DNA from: Plantactinospora sp040120695
Lineage (GTDB): Bacteria; Actinomycetota; Actinomycetes; Mycobacteriales; Micromonosporaceae
Length of the DNA stretch: 64,000 bases
Assembly (NCBI RefSeq): GCF_040120695.1
Contig: NZ_JBEEAC010000028.1
Span: 12,315 to 76,314, forward strand
Direction: 5' to 3'
The translations under genes were made by a program, and so were the position numbers. The notes below the pieces were generated by a model that did not search any database, was not told the origin of the DNA, and saw nothing but the letters and a program-made list of their open reading frames with translations. Below are positions 21,887 to 30,759 of the stretch, piece by piece; positions within the stretch are counted from its first letter, which is position 1, and each line of letters begins with the position of its first letter.

Positions 21887-22690
21887 TCAGGGCAGGTCGA
21901 TTGGCAGCTTGATGCCGTCGAGGCTGTGCGGGCACGGGCAGTCGCGCTCGGCGGAGAGCCGGCCGACCGCGTCGAGCAGAACGTTGCGCAGTCGCGTCGT
22001 GTTCTCGCCGAAGACCCGGAACACCTCCTCCTGGGTCACCGCGTGCCCACCCTCCACTCCGGCGTCGAGGTCGGTGACCAGCGCCACGGCGGTGTAGCAG
22101 AGCGCCAGCTCCCGGGCGAGTACCGCCTCCGGGTGCCCGGTCATGTTGATGATCGCGCCACCGATCGCGGAGTACCAGCGGGACTCGGCCCGGGTGGAGA
22201 ACCTCGGTCCCTCCACCACCACCATCGTGCCGCCGTCGTGCGCCCCGATCCCGTGCGCGGCCGTGGCGGTCAGCACCGTGCTCCGGCCACGCGGGCAGTA
22301 CGGGTCGGCGAACGAGACGTGCACCGCACCCTGGTCGTAGTAGGTCTGCGCCCGGCCACTGGTCCGGTCCACGAGCTGGTCGGGAATCACGAACGTCCCC
22401 GGACCGAGTTCCGGCCGCAGCCCGCCGACCGCGCAGGGAGCGAGAATCTGGCGTACGCCGAGCGACCGCAACGCCCACAGGTTCGCCCGGTACGGAATCC
22501 GGTGCGGTGGAAACCGGTGGTCACGCCCGTGCCGGGGCAGGAAGGCGACCGCGCGACCCGCCACCTGCGCCACCATGATCGGGTCGGACGGCGGCCCGTA
22601 CGGCGTTTCGACCCGGTGCTCGGTGGCGTCCTTCAGCAGGGCGTAGAGCCCGGATCCGCCGATCACCGCGACTTCCGCCTGCGGACCCAT
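21887..22690 (-). CDS. mtnP: S-methyl-5'-thioadenosine phosphorylase
   Basis: A 267-residue member of the trimeric PNP/MTAP family, which splits methylthioadenosine with phosphate in the methionine salvage pathway. Features are the phosphate-binding start IGGSGLY (residues 10-16), PRHGRDHRFPPHRIPYRAN, and the base/ribose-binding region NMTGHPEAVLARELALCYT. The sequence fits the MTAP subgroup; a purine nucleoside phosphorylase with broader specificity cannot be excluded. Confidence 0.88.
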   Translation of the reverse strand: MGPQAEVAVIGGSGLYALLKDATEHRVETPYGPPSDPIMVAQVAGRAVAFLPRHGRDHRFPPHRIPYRANLWALRSLGVRQILAPCAVGGLRPELGPGTFVIPDQLVDRTSGRAQTYYDQGAVHVSFADPYCPRGRSTVLTATAAHGIGAHDGGTMVVVEGPRFSTRAESRWYSAIGGAIINMTGHPEAVLARELALCYTAVALVTDLDAGVEGGHAVTQEEVFRVFGENTTRLRNVLLDAVGRLSAERDCPCPHSLDGIKLPIDLP

Positions 22691-22805
22691 GCCCCACCCT
22701 CTCCTGCTCAGCTCTCTTCCAGACTGCCAATTGTCGTCAAAGCGCTCTGTGGACTAGCCCTACAGACCTTAACCAGCGCCAGTGACGCAAGCTATGGTGC
22801 GTGGC

Positions 22806-22943
22806 ATGGCGTTTACTGCGCGCAGGATCACCATCGATCCTGCGGATCCGGCAAGGCCGGTGAAGGGCCGGGTCGGGGTGACCGACGACGAGACGCGGCG
22901 GCGGCCCGGGGAGTGGTTCCTGGTCCTCGGGCCGGCCGAGTAG
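22806..22943 (+). CDS. 45-residue hypothetical protein before the YqgE gene
   Basis: A short open frame, ATG 22806 to TAG 22943, encodes a basic-acidic mixed peptide beginning MAFTARRITIDP and ending EWFLVLGPAE. It ends four bases before the YqgE ATG, a spacing typical of cotranscribed genes. The composition is coding-like (G or C at nearly all third positions). Not recognised as a known family. Confidence 0.5.
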   Translation: MAFTARRITIDPADPARPVKGRVGVTDDETRRRPGEWFLVLGPAE

Positions 22944-22947
22944 CGGG

Positions 22948-23547
22948 ATGGCTGGCGTGTTCGGCGAGGGGCAGGCGATCGGGGGGCGGTCGATGGAGTC
23001 GATGACCGGGCAGTTGCTGGTCGCGACCCCTGCGCTGAAAGACCCGAACTTCGACCGGACCGTGGTGCTGTTGGTCGCCCACGAGGCGGGCGGTGCGCTC
23101 GGGGTGGTGCTCAACCGCGCCACCGAGGTGCCCGTCTCCGAGGTGCTCGGCGCCTGGGGCGGACTGGCCCGGGACCCGGCGGTGCTCTTCGAGGGCGGTC
23201 CGGTGCAGCCGGAGTCGGCGATCTGCCTGGCCCGGATGCGTACCCCGACCCAGCGGGTGAAGGGCATCCACCAGGTGACCGGATCGGTCGGCACGGTCGA
23301 TCTCTCGGTCGACCCGGACCGGCTCCGGGACGCCGTCACCGGAATACGCGTCTTCGCCGGCTACTCGGGCTGGTCCCCGGGGCAGGTGGAGGAGGAGGTG
23401 GCCCGGGGGTCGTGGTTCGTGCTGGACGCGCTGCCCGGCGACGCGTTCATGGAGCGCCCCGACGACCTGTGGCCGATGGTGCTCCGCCGGCAGGGCGGGA
23501 TCATGGCGGCGGTCGCGCACTTCCCACCGGACGTACTGCTCAACTGA
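22948..23547 (+). CDS. YqgE/AlgH-family protein
   Basis: A 199-residue protein of the YqgE/AlgH family (DUF179), function poorly defined. The family core is visible: LLVATPALKDPNFDRTVVLLV, then GALGVVLNR, LFEGGPVQPE and the late segment FAGYSGWSPGQVEEE. An internal ATG at 22993 is an alternative start that would shorten the protein by 15 residues. Confidence 0.9.
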   Translation: MAGVFGEGQAIGGRSMESMTGQLLVATPALKDPNFDRTVVLLVAHEAGGALGVVLNRATEVPVSEVLGAWGGLARDPAVLFEGGPVQPESAICLARMRTPTQRVKGIHQVTGSVGTVDLSVDPDRLRDAVTGIRVFAGYSGWSPGQVEEEVARGSWFVLDALPGDAFMERPDDLWPMVLRRQGGIMAAVAHFPPDVLLN

Positions 23548-23641
23548 GCCGGGACGGCGCGCTGCCCCCTCGGATGACCGTGGCCGCGAAGGTGTGTACT
23601 ATTGCGCGGGTGCCCGGGAGACCGGGCAGGCAGTGAAGCAA

Positions 23642-23714
23642 GGGGCCGTGGCGCAGCTGGTAGCGCACCACACTGGCAGTGTGGGGGTCAGGGGTTCGAG
23701 TCCCCTCGGCTCCA
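23642..23714 (+). tRNA. tRNA-Ala (anticodon GGC)
   Basis: Acceptor strands GGGGCCG (23642-23648) and CGGCTCC (23707-23713) pair with one G-U. The anticodon stem CCACA/TGTGG encloses loop CTGGCAG, giving anticodon GGC. The T arm is GGGGTTCGAGTCCCC. CCA is not encoded. It marks the right edge of the conserved core; only gene fragments and accessory genes follow. Confidence 0.95.
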
Positions 23715-23726
23715 CCCGAAACCGCA

Positions 23727-23769
23727 GGTCAGCGGCATTTTCAAGCGATGCTTGTGAATGCCGCTGACC
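23727..23769 (+). terminator. Long hairpin after tRNA-Ala
   Basis: GGTCAGCGGCATT (23727-23739) pairs perfectly with AATGCCGCTGACC (23757-23769), and an inner CAAGC/GCTTG stem closes a three-base loop. It begins 13 bases after the tRNA. It may terminate the tRNA transcript, though there is no T run. The rest of 23770-24191 holds no credible gene. Confidence 0.6.
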
Positions 23770-24191
23770 TTGCGTCTCACATCGTCTCACGACGTGGAGG
23801 CTGTCGGCCGCTTGGAGCGGTCTGCTCCAGTGGTCGGAGCATGGGCAGGGCAGCCGCGAACCTTGCTTCTCTCCGGAGCGATTTCCCTGGTCATAGTGGC
23901 TGCGTCGGCCCGTTGGCCCGTCCGGCTCGTCGATGTTCGCCGGCTCCGAAACCGTCGGCGAGGCACCGCACCACATCGAATGTGTGGGGGTAACGGGCCG
24001 GACTGAATGCTTGATTGGTCGATGCGGCAGCAGTAGGCGGCCACGACGAGGGTCGGCCTGTCCCCGCCGTTCAGGGCCGCACGGAGGTCGCCGTCGACGA
24101 CAACGGCCGGCTACGCCTGCGGCTACCGGAACCGGCGCACCGCCGAGGCCGGCGTTCCGGGCAGGAAGCTCCGGTCCAGGTCCCGGAGGTT

Positions 24192-24350
24192 TCAGGTGGA
24201 AAGTAGGGTGCCGCCGGTGATGCCCGCAAGTCGGACCGTGCGATCGGCGAGGGTGGCGTCGGTGGCGTCGTGACTGGCGAAGATCACCGCCGCGCCGGCG
24301 CGGACCCGTTCGGCGAGCAGGTCGTGGACGGTAGCCGGCTTGCCGCGTCG
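24192..24350 (-). pseudogene. C-terminal fragment of an ABC transporter ATPase
   Basis: On the minus strand a frame reads VHDLLAERVRAGAAVIF followed by ASHDATDATLADRTVRL and ends at 24192. The ASHD segment is the His-switch (H loop) region of ABC ATPases, and what follows looks like the usual C-terminal strand. Walker A, signature and Walker B are missing, so this is a remnant of about 50 codons. The upstream boundary near 24350 is approximate. Confidence 0.55.
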
Positions 24351-24632
24351 TCCGATCGGTGACGCTCGACTCGACTCCCAACGAGATCAGCGGAACGCTG
24401 TCGGCGCACTGACGTCCCGGATTCCGGCGGTGGGGACGGATCCCTTCTCCATCGCCGGCCGGTCCGCATTCCTGGCCGGGCAGCCCGGCTGGAGCTCGCC
24501 GGGCCAGGTCTCGGATTTCGTCGGCACCACCGGCCACTTCGGCGGCGGGTACCTCGATGGACACCGGAGATCATCGCCCAGGCACGTGGCCAGGACGTGA
24601 TTGCCGGCCCGGTGGGGCTCCTCCGGCCTCAT

Positions 24633-25122
24633 CTCGGGTGATGGTGGAGATGGTCTGCTTGGACACCCCAGCGCCGTACACCTCGGCCAAGTGGGCGGCG
24701 ATCTCCCCGTGCGTCAGCCCCTTGGCCGACAACGACAGGACCATGTCGTCGACGCCGGTCAGGCGCCGCTGCCGTTTCCGCACGATCTGCGGCTCGAACG
24801 TACCCGCCGCGTCCCGCGGCACCCGGACCTCGACCGGCCCTACATCGGTGAACACCATCTTGGTCCGGCTGCCGTTACGGGTGTTCCGGCTACCCCGACC
24901 CGCCGGGTCGTGCTTGTCATAGCCGACGTGGTCGGTGATCTCACCGTCCAGCGCCGATTCCAGGACCCGCTTGATCAGCTGCCGCAACAGCCCACCCTCG
25001 CCGGTCAGCTTCAACCCGTCCCCACGAGCCCGATCGACCAGCATCGCGATCAACTGCTCATCCGTGACCGCATCCGCCGGCCTGGCGGCCGGCTCCTGCC
25101 CCGAGGTGATCTCGGTCGTCAT
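24633..25122 (-). pseudogene. IS256-family transposase, N-terminal remnant
   Basis: About 160 residues of an IS256/mutator-type transposase are left, from ATG 25122 to near 24633. Recognisable parts are LLRQLIKRVLESALDGEITDH, the GSRNTRNGS basic motif and PRDAAGTFEPQIVRKRQRR. Similarity stops after KQTISTIT; the DDE catalytic core (about 250 residues) is missing, so it cannot transpose. Its 5' end abuts the broken jetC directly, so this element probably caused or accompanied the deletion of the Wadjet genes. Confidence 0.85.
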
Positions 25123-25141
25123 CTGGCGTCTCTCCCTTGAT

Positions 25142-25561
25142 CGGTGGCGGGAGGACGACGCCGAGCACGAGACGTACACCGACTCGGGCGGCAAGTCCGG
25201 CGGGCAGAAGGAGAAGCTGGCGTACACCATCCTGGCCGCGTCGCTGGCCTACCAGTTCAAGCTCGACTCGACGGCCACCGGCGCGAACACGTTCCGGTTC
25301 GTGGTGATCGACGAGGCGTTCGGGCGCGGCTCCGAGACATCGACCCGGTTCGCGCTCGCCCTGTTCCAGCGGATCGGTCTGCAACTGCTGATCGTGACCC
25401 CGTTGCAGAAGATCCACGTCATCGAGCCGTACGTGGCCGCGGTCGGGTTCGTGGACAACCCGAACGGCCACTACTCGCGTCTGCAGAGTCTGACCATCGA
25501 GGAGTACCACGAGCGGCGGCAGGCACACGAACTGGGCGCATCGCCCGCGTCCGGGGCCTGA
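25142..25561 (+). pseudogene. jetC: Wadjet SMC-like ATPase JetC, C-terminal fragment
   Basis: Only 140 codons remain of a protein normally around 1100 residues. The fragment has the SMC-type ABC signature region DSGGKSGGQKEKLAYTIL and the Walker B FRFVVIDEAFGRGSE, and ends in the TIEEYHERR tail seen in JetC. The N-terminal Walker A and both coiled coils are absent, and no start codon fits. In intact Wadjet systems JetC forms, with JetA and JetB, a loop-extruding complex that recognises circular plasmids. The break coincides with the end of the IS256 remnant. Confidence 0.85.
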
Positions 25562-25562
25562 C

Positions 25563-26768
25563 ATGGGCGCTGCCTCGCGGATACCACGCTGGACCGGGCC
25601 CGACGATCTGGTCGAGCGGCTGCGTCGCCGGTGGGAGACGGGGGAGTTCCTGACCGCACTGGGACAGGGGGCACCGTGGGAGCCGGTCGTGGTGCCGCTG
25701 CGCGCCCCGACCGCGGCCGAACTGGCCGACCACTTCGGCGCCGCCCAGGACCGGATCGGCCGATGGTGGAAGGTCGACCCGGATCTCGTACGGCTTGAGC
25801 AGCGCAGCGTCGGTGGTCGACTGATCGGTGCCAACCGGGTACCCGCCCGGGCGGTGATCGACACTCCCCAGCAGCTCTGGGCACTGTTGCGGGTCGAGGA
25901 GGACGTGGCGACGTACGAACGACTGCTGGAGGTCACCCAGGCGAGCGCACCTGCGTTGGTGGACTGGATGGTGGCCCATCCGATGCGGGTGCTCGGGCTC
26001 GCGGATCGGTGGGGGAGCCTGGTCGACACCGTGCTCTGGATCGACCGCAACGGGCGGCCGGAGGTCTATCTGTGGCATGTCGACGTGCCGGGCGTCGACA
26101 CCAAGTTCATCGAGCAGCACCGTGGGGTGCTGGCCGGGCTGCTCGACCGCCAGCTTGAGCCGAGCCGGATCGACCAGGCCCACCCGCCGAGCCGGTTCGC
26201 GCAGCGATACGGCTTCCGAACCAGGCCGGTGTACGTTCGGCTGCGGGCGCTGGGCCGGAAACCGCCGACGCCGGGGCCGTACCGGGAGGTGACGGTACGG
26301 GTGGAGGAGTTGGCGGCGACTCCGGTCGAGGCGTCCCGGGTCATCGTGGTGGAGAACGAGATCACCTATCTGGCGCTGCCGCCGGTTGACGATGCCGTGG
26401 CGATGCTCGGCGGCGGGTACGCGCTGTCCGGTCTGGCACCGCTGAACTGGCTGAACTCCCGTGAGCTGGTCTACTGGGGCGACCTGGACACGCACGGCTT
26501 CGCCATCCTGGACCGGCTGCGTCAGGTCTTTCCGCACACCCGGTCGATCCTGATGGACCGGCCGACACTGCTCGCCCATCGCGACCACTGGGGTCGGGAG
26601 CCGAGTCCGGTCCGAGCCGAGCTGCCCCATCTGCACCCGGCGGAGGCCGACCTCTACGCCGACCTGCTTGCCGACCGGTACGCCCCTGCGCTACGTCTGG
26701 AGCAGGAACGTATCCGGTTCGGCACGGTCGAGCGGGCACTCCGCCGAGCAGACGCATCCGGTGTGTGA
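25563..26768 (+). CDS. jetD: Wadjet nuclease subunit JetD (orphaned)
   Basis: A 401-residue JetD protein (DUF3322 N-terminal half, DUF2220/TOPRIM-like C-terminal half). JetD is the nuclease that cuts circular plasmids once JetABC has reeled them in. The TOPRIM-type acidic residues are visible: a Glu in IVVENEITYL near residue 264 and the DxD of WGDLDTHGF near 306. Length is full and no frameshift is seen. It starts one base after the jetC stop, as in functional operons, but its JetA, JetB and most of JetC are missing, so it is unlikely to give plasmid defence unless partners exist elsewhere. Its promoter must be new or lost. Confidence 0.85.
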   Translation: MGAASRIPRWTGPDDLVERLRRRWETGEFLTALGQGAPWEPVVVPLRAPTAAELADHFGAAQDRIGRWWKVDPDLVRLEQRSVGGRLIGANRVPARAVIDTPQQLWALLRVEEDVATYERLLEVTQASAPALVDWMVAHPMRVLGLADRWGSLVDTVLWIDRNGRPEVYLWHVDVPGVDTKFIEQHRGVLAGLLDRQLEPSRIDQAHPPSRFAQRYGFRTRPVYVRLRALGRKPPTPGPYREVTVRVEELAATPVEASRVIVVENEITYLALPPVDDAVAMLGGGYALSGLAPLNWLNSRELVYWGDLDTHGFAILDRLRQVFPHTRSILMDRPTLLAHRDHWGREPSPVRAELPHLHPAEADLYADLLADRYAPALRLEQERIRFGTVERALRRADASGV

Positions 26769-26866
26769 CGTCGTGCCACGGGCCCGGCATCGGGACAGGT
26801 GGTCGCCAAAGCTGAGAGTGGGCCATGGCAGCGGATCAGGATGCCTACCGCTGCCGAGGCTGGGTT

Positions 26867-26897
26867 GCGGGGTGGGGGGACGCCCAGCCCGCCCCGC
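26867..26897 (+). terminator. GC-rich hairpin downstream of jetD
   Basis: GCGGGGTGGG (26867-26876) pairs with CCCGCCCCGC (26888-26897) with one U-G pair. No T run follows. The remainder of the 409-base gap 26769-27177 holds no credible gene; the motif GGTTCGAACC at about 26959 resembles a tRNA T arm but no tRNA can be folded around it. Confidence 0.4.
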
Positions 26898-27177
26898 TGC
26901 GGCGATATCTCACAACCGTCTCACGGACGACTCGGAAAGGTCCGGTTGAGGCCGACGTGGTTCGAACCCTCAGTGGATGTTCCCCAGCCTTCGACCACGT
27001 ACGTCCTCGGCCGCGAGCGGTCCGCTGCTGTCTCGTCCCCGGCCGCCGTCGGGACAGCCAGCCCGGTCATCGCGCCGGGCGAGGTCCCGGAAGATCACCG
27101 ACGGCCCCACCGGAACCCGCCGAGATCAAATCGGGCGACCGGCTGAACTGGCCTCCCTCATGGCTGACCCTTGAAAC

Positions 27178-28041
27178 TCAGAACCTGCCGCGTTCGGTGG
27201 CAACGTCCAGCCATGCGAGCACCCGGTCGGCAAGATGGTCGGCCGAGGGTAGCCACGCCACGAAGCTGCCCCGGCGGTCGGTCGGTACCGGGTCGGGAAC
27301 GGCCGCGAACCGGCCGCCGGCCGCGGTCACCAATGCCCGGCCAGCGGCGACGTCCCAGGCGTACACGTTGGTGTTCAGGGCCATGTCCGCTCGACCGCTG
27401 GCGATCCAGGCCAACGCCAGTGCCGAGGAGCCGATGCGACGCAGTTCGGCGTGCCGAAGCACGTTCCCGACCAGATGGCTGTCCCCGGGCCGGAATGCCG
27501 GGCCGCCGTTCGGCACGTCGGTGAGGACCAACGGCGGGCCGACCGTCGATCGCTCGTCCACCGGAAGTCGCCAACCGTCGAGCCGGAGCTCGTCACAGTG
27601 TGCCGCGAAGGTCTCGCCGCCGACCGGGTCGTGGACACATCCGCCCAGAGGCACGCCGCCAACCTCGTACCCGATGGATATGCAGAACAGCGGCAGGCCA
27701 CGGAGGAAGTTGTAGGTGCCGTCGATCGGGTCGACATACCAGCGGAGGTCTCCGTTCCCACGGGGGCCGCTTTCCTCACCGACCACCGTGCAGTTCGGAA
27801 ATGCCGCGTCGAGGGTCTCCCTGATGATCTCCTCAGCGCGGAGGTCGCACTCGCTCACCAGGTCGGTGGCGGGTGCGCCGGCCGCGCCAGGCGGAATCTT
27901 GTGCCGCGTCCGAACCTGCTTGCGGAACTGGCGGAGCAGGTATTCGCCGGCTCGATGGCTCGCGGAGACTGCGGCACCGAGGAGGGCCGGCATGTCGTCG
28001 GTGTCCCATGGGCGCCTCTCGACGTCCAAGCGTATGGTCAC
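27178..28041 (-). CDS. Inositol monophosphatase family protein
   Basis: A 287-residue Mg-dependent sugar-phosphate phosphatase of the IMPase family. The metal site motifs are present: GEES near residues 88-91, DPIDGTYNF (104-112) and WDVAAGRALV near 235. Possible substrates are myo-inositol-1-phosphate or another cyclitol phosphate. Next to cyclitol-type oxidoreductases and an StsC-like aminotransferase, it would release free inositol as precursor, as proposed for several aminocyclitol clusters; a late dephosphorylation step is the other option. It follows the condensation-like gene by 17 bases, so they form an operon. Confidence 0.85.
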   Translation of the reverse strand: MTIRLDVERRPWDTDDMPALLGAAVSASHRAGEYLLRQFRKQVRTRHKIPPGAAGAPATDLVSECDLRAEEIIRETLDAAFPNCTVVGEESGPRGNGDLRWYVDPIDGTYNFLRGLPLFCISIGYEVGGVPLGGCVHDPVGGETFAAHCDELRLDGWRLPVDERSTVGPPLVLTDVPNGGPAFRPGDSHLVGNVLRHAELRRIGSSALALAWIASGRADMALNTNVYAWDVAAGRALVTAAGGRFAAVPDPVPTDRRGSFVAWLPSADHLADRVLAWLDVATERGRF

Positions 28042-28058
28042 GGCTGCTCCTCAGGCGA

Positions 28059-29357
28059 TCACTGCGCTCGGTGGCCGCCGATTGGGCGGTGCGGATCGGC
28101 GACCACGCCGCAGACGAGGCGTACGTACCCGTCCGCCAATGTGTCGACCTGTGCAGACGTGAAGTGCCGCGGGTCATAAGCGAGGACGCCGCCGCTGCCG
28201 TTGACGCGTGCGCCCGGCGCGTGCCGCCGAACATGCCTCGGAGGCTGCCAGGACGACGTGTTGCTGCCAGCGACGGTTTCCGCACTGAACCACGCATCGA
28301 TGAGATGCACGAAAGGCCATGGCCGGTCGTCGAGAAAGGCGGGATGGACGAGGGCTGCCAATCGGGTGAAGGGCGGCGCGACCCGCGCCGCTTCGGTGAG
28401 TCGCTCCTGTACGTGGCAGCTCAGGTCGTGGAACGACATCGAGGTGGAGACTCGAATCTCCACGTAGAGGATATCGGCGAACCGGCCGACGAGGCTGCCG
28501 AGAGCACCGCCGTGCCGCCCCGGCGTCGGCGTTCCCATCACCACCCGGTCGGTGCCCGCGCGTAGCGCCAACAGAGCGGCATAGGCACCGAGCAGCAAGA
28601 CGAATCGCGTCGTGCCGATCAGGCGTGCCGTCCTGGTCAGCCCGACGCGGGTCGGCGGCGGTAGGGAGAACCTGCGTCGGACGAGCGACGGCGGCTCCGC
28701 CACCGGTGGGTCCGCCTGCGGTAGCGCCTCCGGCAGTGGAAGGAGCCGCTGGCACCACTGACGGAGTACGTCATCGTCGAGGGCCGGGGTGGATGCCCGC
28801 GACGTGACGGTTGCCCGGTAGGTCGTCGGCACGGCGGCAGGTGCCGGTCCCAGTCCGGCGCGGGCCCGGTACGACCTGCCGAGTTCGCGTATCAGCACCC
28901 AGATGGAGCGTTCGTCGCCCACGATCGGGAACAGACTCACGACGAGCACCGAGTCCCTCTGCCGGCGTACCAGATAGGCGGCCCAGAGAGGACCGGCAAG
29001 GAGATCGAAGCGGCGCCGGACCGCCGCGTCGACGACCGCGGCGAGACGCTCGGCATGGTCGGCCCGGAGATGGTCGCCGGCAGTCGAGACGATCAGCGGT
29101 ACACGCGGACAGCCCAGCGTCAGCCGGGGTTCCATCCCCGCACGCGCGAATCTCGTGTGCAGCGGTTCGTGTCGTTCTCCGACCTCGTCGACCGCTGCCC
29201 GCAGCGACGCGATGTCCACAGTTCCTGGAAGCATCGCCGTACCGACGAGGTTCATGGCCGCCGCCCCGGGATCACCCGGATGGAAATACTTGAGGTACTC
29301 CCAAAGAGTCTCCTGGGCGGGTGAGAGCCGAAACGAATCGGCAGATCCGACGAGCAT
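28059..29357 (-). CDS. Stand-alone condensation-domain-like protein, catalytic His lost
   Basis: A 432-residue protein with the fold of an NRPS condensation domain (C1-like start RLSPAQETLWEYL, C2-like ERHEPLHTRF, C5-like region around GSLVGRFADILYV). The family's HHxxxDG motif is replaced by FPIVGDE at residues 143-149: both His are gone, only the Asp remains. It therefore either acts with a different mechanism, or serves as a scaffold or pseudoenzyme. It is a relative of the condensation-like protein at 42881-44284, which has lost the same residues. ATG 29357 has GGGAG just upstream. Confidence 0.75.
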   Translation of the reverse strand: MLVGSADSFRLSPAQETLWEYLKYFHPGDPGAAAMNLVGTAMLPGTVDIASLRAAVDEVGERHEPLHTRFARAGMEPRLTLGCPRVPLIVSTAGDHLRADHAERLAAVVDAAVRRRFDLLAGPLWAAYLVRRQRDSVLVVSLFPIVGDERSIWVLIRELGRSYRARAGLGPAPAAVPTTYRATVTSRASTPALDDDVLRQWCQRLLPLPEALPQADPPVAEPPSLVRRRFSLPPPTRVGLTRTARLIGTTRFVLLLGAYAALLALRAGTDRVVMGTPTPGRHGGALGSLVGRFADILYVEIRVSTSMSFHDLSCHVQERLTEAARVAPPFTRLAALVHPAFLDDRPWPFVHLIDAWFSAETVAGSNTSSWQPPRHVRRHAPGARVNGSGGVLAYDPRHFTSAQVDTLADGYVRLVCGVVADPHRPIGGHRAQ

Positions 29358-29876
29358 CGGGACTCCCGTGGTGGGACATCGACATTCCGTATGCGAATGG
29401 TGGTCGGACGGCGACGAACGATGGCAGAAGTGGGTCTCTGTCGCATCTCCTCAGGTGGGCGAGGCTGGCATCGGGTGCCGCTGGACGAACAGGAATCGCC
29501 TCGACACTTTCGGGTCGACGGCCGGCGGCGCACTCGGCCGATCGAACATGTATTCCGCCTCAAAATATAAGCTGACGACTGGGTGACCGCAAGCCGTCGT
29601 CGATATCCAGCTTGGCGTGTTTGCGCCAGGACCGCGGCCGTCCTGCCGACCTGTTTTCCGAAAATCCGCTGGTCAGCCGCCCGGTATGGGTGAACGCTTC
29701 ACTCGCGGTCGGAGGGATTGGCGGCCGGTGCCCGGAGGACGCCTTCCCGGGTTCGCCAATTACTGCTACGTTGTTCGCGGAATCAATCACGTCCCACGAC
29801 GCCAGAAAGACACCACGGTGTGGCGGTCGTCCGCGACGGGCAGGGCCGGACGCCGCCGACGGGAAGAGGGTCAACA
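29358..29876. other. Divergent intergenic region, locally AT-rich
   Basis: About 520 bases between the condensation-like gene and the GT2 gene. GC content drops near 29555-29580 (CTCAAAATATAAGC), which is a likely promoter area. I see no open frame with support and no clear operator. Confidence 0.45.
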
Positions 29877-30674
29877 GTGGACGGGAACCACGCTGTGGAC
29901 GGCGTGATCACGGTGGTCACACCAACGCGACGCCGACCGCACCTCATCGGACGAGCTATCGAGTCGGTGGCAAATCAGTGCTGTCGTCACGTCAGCGAAC
30001 ACGTCGTGCTCGTCGACGATTGCCCGAGTACCTGGTCGTGGTTGGGGCGAGAGTTGCCGTCGTTCGTCCGCCCCCGATTCGTCCCACGAGGCCCACGGGA
30101 GACCGGTGGGCCGGCCCGGGCGGCCAAGTTGCGCGATATCGGCACAAGCGTCGCACGGACCAGGTGGGTGGCCTACCTGGACGACGACAACGAGTGGGAG
30201 AGCAACCATTTGCACACGCTGCTCAGTGAGGCGATAGAGTCGGCCTGCCCTGCGGTGTATTCCTGGGCACAGGTGTTCCATCGGGACGGCACCCCATACC
30301 TCGACGAGGTCAACCCGTGGAGCCAGGACCTCGATTCCGGACGCGCCGAATATGCGCGTCTACGAAAAGCCGGTGTCGTGACACCCGGTTCCCACGTGTA
30401 TCGGGACCGGTTGGACCTGTTCGACGGCGAGGATGCGATCCGGTCCGTCGATCAGAGCGCCTGGTTGCTGGAGACGGATCTCGTCAGACGCATCACTTTC
30501 AGCAACACCTCGATACGGCCGAACCGCGAGGAAGGGCTCGCGGAGGACGACATTTTCAATTTGAATCTCGTCGCCGAGGGGATAGGCGCGCGCCCCACCG
30601 AGCTGGCGACGCTGCGCTATTATCTCGGTGGTTATTCGACCGCACCGGAGCAGAACGAGCCAGCCGACTGGTGA
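29877..30674 (+). CDS. GT2-family glycosyltransferase
   Basis: A 265-residue GT-A fold glycosyltransferase. It begins VITVVTPTRRRPHLIGRAIES, the usual family 2 start, and has a metal-binding DDD in YLDDDNEWESNH at about residues 101-103. GTG 29877 follows GGGAAGAGGG by six bases, which sets the start although the frame is open further upstream. No transmembrane segment, so it should act in the cytoplasm on a soluble acceptor. Donor sugar unknown. It is divergent from the condensation-like gene and ends 85 bases before the ISAs1 element. Confidence 0.8.
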   Translation: MDGNHAVDGVITVVTPTRRRPHLIGRAIESVANQCCRHVSEHVVLVDDCPSTWSWLGRELPSFVRPRFVPRGPRETGGPARAAKLRDIGTSVARTRWVAYLDDDNEWESNHLHTLLSEAIESACPAVYSWAQVFHRDGTPYLDEVNPWSQDLDSGRAEYARLRKAGVVTPGSHVYRDRLDLFDGEDAIRSVDQSAWLLETDLVRRITFSNTSIRPNREEGLAEDDIFNLNLVAEGIGARPTELATLRYYLGGYSTAPEQNEPADW

Positions 30675-30759
30675 GGGGCGGCGCATGTTCTCGCGCACCC
30701 CAGTCCCCAGCACCCCAGTCGGCTGCCCCGCCGCATCACCAACTCGCCTCGCCTCGCCT

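Noticed and set aside
23599..24564. Long minus-strand frame across the tRNA and the scrap region
   Set aside because: It runs through the tRNA-Ala gene, producing the familiar RGLEPLTPT-type artefact, and mixes unrelated pieces.
26940..26975. Possible tRNA or att site around GGTTCGAACC
   Set aside because: The flanking bases do not form a T stem, and no acceptor or anticodon arm can be folded; it does not match the tRNA-Ala 3' end.
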